A DNA stretch of 35,185 nucleotides, taken from contig JAFZMQ010000005.1 of the NCBI GenBank assembly GCA_017551095.1, forward strand, positions 1 through 35,185. The letters run 5' to 3'. The position numbers and the translations under genes are program-made. Position 1 is the first letter of the stretch, and each line of letters starts with the position of its first letter. Below are positions 33,374 through 35,185 of the stretch, piece after piece. The stretch is from Clostridia bacterium (GTDB lineage: Bacteria; Bacillota; Clostridia; UBA1381). The notes under the pieces are model-generated. The model was not told the origin of the DNA and did not search any database. It saw nothing but the letters and a program-made list of their open reading frames with translations.

Positions 33374-33482
33374 TGTTTTACACAGCGAAAATAAAGGCTT
33401 TATCAGCATTTGATTATAAATCGTTAATGCTACACTAAAACCGATTTGAGTTAAGAATGAAAATGTTTTGTAGAATTAGTTT

Positions 33483-33572
33483 CTAACGAACCCCCGACTG
33501 TTCGATAGAAGCTTTTTCTTTTTGGCTTAAACGGTAATAATAATCAGCCTCCGCTTTATTGTGGTAAACCGC
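33483..33572 (-). pseudogene. short gene remnant, 29 codons without a start
   Basis: A minus-strand frame reads AVYHNKAEADYYYRLSQKEK and then ASIEQSGVR before a stop. The composition is protein-like, unlike the AT-rich surroundings, but the frame closes upstream at a TAA and has no start codon or ribosome binding site. It may be the 3' end of a decayed gene. The family is unknown. Apart from this and the GH39 promoter, the stretch 33374-33691 shows no gene. Confidence 0.3.
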
Positions 33573-33602
33573 AAAAAAAACAATACAAATTTATAAAAAC
33601 CA

Positions 33603-33631
33603 TTGATTTTTTTTGCGAAAAATTGTATAAT
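33603..33631 (+). promoter_or_regulatory. sigma-A promoter of the GH39-like gene
   Basis: TTGATT (33603-33608), 17-bp spacer, TATAAT (33626-33631), about 60 bases before the ATG. It shares the string ATTGATTTTTTT with the tRNA-Ser promoter. Confidence 0.85.
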
Positions 33632-33691
33632 CGGTGCAGGTGATTTATGGGACAAATTTCTTGAATGATTACTTATCATGGGAGGAAAAAT

Positions 33692-34990
33692 ATGGATACC
33701 TTAACCTTTAAAAGAACAGATAACACTTTTAAAATCCTGAATGCGACAAACGGAGGACCATGGTATAAAAGGGGCGACAAGTACAGGAGCAATTACGAGG
33801 ATTATAAGGCGGCGAGGATACCCTATTCACGAAATCACGATTCTGCCGGTTGCATGATATACGGCGGTCCGTACAGCCATGATATAACATGTATTTTTCC
33901 TGATTTTTCCAAAGATGCAGATGATCCCGATTCATACGATTTTGCTTGTACCGACGAATCAATATTGTTGACTCTGGATGCAGGAACACAAACCTTTTTC
34001 AGACTCGGTCAGACCATAGAGCATCAGGTAAAAAAGCACGGAACCCTTCCCCCTCCCGATTTTCACAAATGGGCTGAAATTTGCGAACATATCATAAGGC
34101 ACTATAACGAGGGCTGGGCAGACGGCTTTAAGCTCAATATTGAATATTGGGAAATATGGAATGAGCCGGATATTCCCGACGATAGCCCGAACAAGCTCAC
34201 TTGGGGTGGAACAAAAGCACAGTTTTTCGATCTTTATTCGATCACGGCAAAGCATCTTAAAAAACGCTTCCCCGAATTAAAAATCGGCGGTCCCGCACTT
34301 TCGGATAACAAGGAATGGGCTGATGATTTCTTAAAGGAAATGAAAAAAAGAGATGTTCCCATAGATTTCTTTTCCTGGCACATATATTGCACTGAGCCGG
34401 TGCAAATGACAGAAATGGCGAAAAGGATAAAAAAACTTCTCATTGATAACGGCTACGGCGACGCCGAGAGCATCCTGAATGAGTATAATTACATAAAAGG
34501 TTGGACCGATCAGATTATATACAGCATAAAAAGCATGATAGGAATTAAAGGTGCGGCGTTTACTATGTCATGCATTACCGAATCTCAAAAGACCGACTGT
34601 ATAGACATGCTTATGTATTATGACACCAGACCTTCTGCCTTCTGCGGTGCTTTCGATTTTTATACCTGCGAGAGAAGAAAAGGCTACTACGCACTTGCGT
34701 GGTACGGCAAATTTTACGATATGAAGCGGGAGCTCAGGTGTGAAAATGAGCCGGAAAGAATATATACTTTATGCGGTGAGGATGACTCGGGCAAGATACT
34801 TTGCGTAGTTACAAACTACTGCGACGACGATAACGCACCAAATAAAGAGATAAAACTCGATTTCGGAAAGCAAGGCGAATATGAGATATATCTTGTTGAT
34901 GATGAGCATGACGGAGAGCTTGTAAAGACCGACAAAGAGCTTGTTTTCGATATGAAAAATCAATCCATAATACTGATAAAAGAAATATAA
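33692..34990 (+). CDS. GH39-like glycoside hydrolase (beta-xylosidase type)
   Basis: A 432-residue clan-A TIM-barrel glycosidase. The acid/base Glu is E158 in YWEIWNEPD. The nucleophile is probably E264 in SILNEYNY. DFFSWHIY and KIGGPAL between them fit the GH39 barrel strands. GH39 enzymes release xylose or iduronate from oligosaccharides; the true substrate is open. No signal peptide is present, so it would act on imported oligosaccharides in the cytosol. The C-terminal part (about 335-432) looks like a small beta-sandwich. The ATG at 33692 has GGGAGG before it; the upstream in-frame start at 33665 is less likely. It has its own promoter and terminator. Confidence 0.82.
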   Translation: MDTLTFKRTDNTFKILNATNGGPWYKRGDKYRSNYEDYKAARIPYSRNHDSAGCMIYGGPYSHDITCIFPDFSKDADDPDSYDFACTDESILLTLDAGTQTFFRLGQTIEHQVKKHGTLPPPDFHKWAEICEHIIRHYNEGWADGFKLNIEYWEIWNEPDIPDDSPNKLTWGGTKAQFFDLYSITAKHLKKRFPELKIGGPALSDNKEWADDFLKEMKKRDVPIDFFSWHIYCTEPVQMTEMAKRIKKLLIDNGYGDAESILNEYNYIKGWTDQIIYSIKSMIGIKGAAFTMSCITESQKTDCIDMLMYYDTRPSAFCGAFDFYTCERRKGYYALAWYGKFYDMKRELRCENEPERIYTLCGEDDSGKILCVVTNYCDDDNAPNKEIKLDFGKQGEYEIYLVDDEHDGELVKTDKELVFDMKNQSIILIKEI

Positions 34991-34996
34991 AAAGGC

Positions 34997-35031
34997 AAAA
35001 CAGGAATCGCAAAATGCGGTTTCTGTTTTTT
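34997..35031 (+). terminator. terminator of the GH39-like gene
   Basis: AAAACAG with CTGTTTT and inner GAATCGCA with TGCGGTTT (two G-T pairs) give a stem of about 15 bp with an AAA loop, then TTTTTT overlapping the stem end. Confidence 0.87.
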
Positions 35032-35044
35032 GGTGCAGACTTAA

Positions 35045-35092
35045 ATGATACCAAAAAAATCCCTTGACAATCCGTGTTTAATTTGGTATCAT
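35045..35092 (+). promoter_or_regulatory. promoter flanked by a 9-bp operator-like inverted repeat
   Basis: A perfect -35 TTGACA (35064-35069), 17-bp spacer and -10 TATCAT (35087-35092). ATGATACCA (35045-35053) and TGGTATCAT (35084-35092) are a perfect inverted pair. The left arm is just upstream of the -35 and the right arm covers the -10. This is a layout expected for a repressor that clamps the promoter, perhaps sugar-responsive given the glycosidase neighbour (inference). Confidence 0.72.
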
Positions 35093-35175
35093 ATTTTATG
35101 TGATTTTATATAATTTTGGCACACTTTTGTTGCTAAAACAAACTTTTTGTAATATTTTTTTAAGCGGAGGAAATA

Positions 35176-35185
35176 ATGAAGCATA
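35176..35185 (+). CDS. start of a gene cut by the window edge
   Basis: ATG AAG CAT A, preceded by GGAGG seven bases upstream and by the palindrome-flanked promoter about 85 bases upstream. Only three codons are inside, so no function can be given; a sugar transporter subunit or another carbohydrate enzyme would fit the context. Confidence 0.6.

Noticed and set aside
33179-33413. frames on both strands over tRNA-Ser
   Set aside because: They are translations of the tRNA and its terminator, not genes.
1-35185. CRISPR array
   Set aside because: No regularly spaced direct repeats were seen and no cas-like protein is encoded.

Overview
The window comes from the chromosome of a low-GC Gram-positive bacterium, most likely a gut-type member of the Clostridia. 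The signs are a Firmicutes-style gene content (RemB, RlbA-like S4 protein, bifunctional Rel, GdpP-L9-DnaB, TilS-FtsH, RodA), strong AGGAGG-type ribosome binding sites, and many sigma-A promoters with 17-bp spacers. A species cannot be named from this sequence. Several genes (gyrB, recF, remB, mnmE, gdpP-rplI-dnaB, tilS-ftsH) usually lie near oriC in Firmicutes. dnaA, dnaN and rpmH are not seen here.

Layout: from the left edge to about 23.16 kb nearly everything is read on the minus strand; from 23.38 kb to the right edge nearly everything is read on the plus strand. Minus-strand blocks: (1) a partial tRNA-Pro; (2) a recJ-rel-rlbA-recF-remB-gyrB run; (3) an accessory block at 7.8-15.3 kb; (4) tRNA-Lys, a small acidic lipoprotein and a polar amino acid ABC transporter; (5) an apt-mtnN-nudF-rhaA-nrdR-mnmE run. 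Plus-strand blocks: gdpP-rplI-dnaB-tilS-ftsH-DUF1858-CNNM/HlyC, rodA, tRNA-Ser, a GH39-like glycosidase, and the first codons of another gene under a palindrome-flanked promoter.

The accessory block is the most interesting part. It sits between the recJ promoter and tRNA-Lys and looks more AT-rich than its surroundings. It holds a two-gene Gabija-type anti-phage system (OLD-family ATPase/TOPRIM nuclease plus UvrD-like helicase, ATGA overlap). A sigma-A promoter whose -35 lies in a perfect 7+7 palindrome drives that system. The block also holds an orphan VbhA-type (Fic-inhibitor-like) antitoxin with no Fic partner, an MGMT-family protein, a rhodanese lipoprotein, an ArsC/Spx-like thiol protein, an Asn/Lys-rich 36-residue peptide gene, and an IS3-family element next to the tRNA.

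The apt-mtnN-nudF genes form a coherent purine and methylthioadenosine salvage and nucleotide housekeeping set. rhaA is embedded there without other rhamnose genes. The right edge carries a plant-polysaccharide-type glycosidase. No CRISPR array, rRNA gene or recognisable riboswitch was found.
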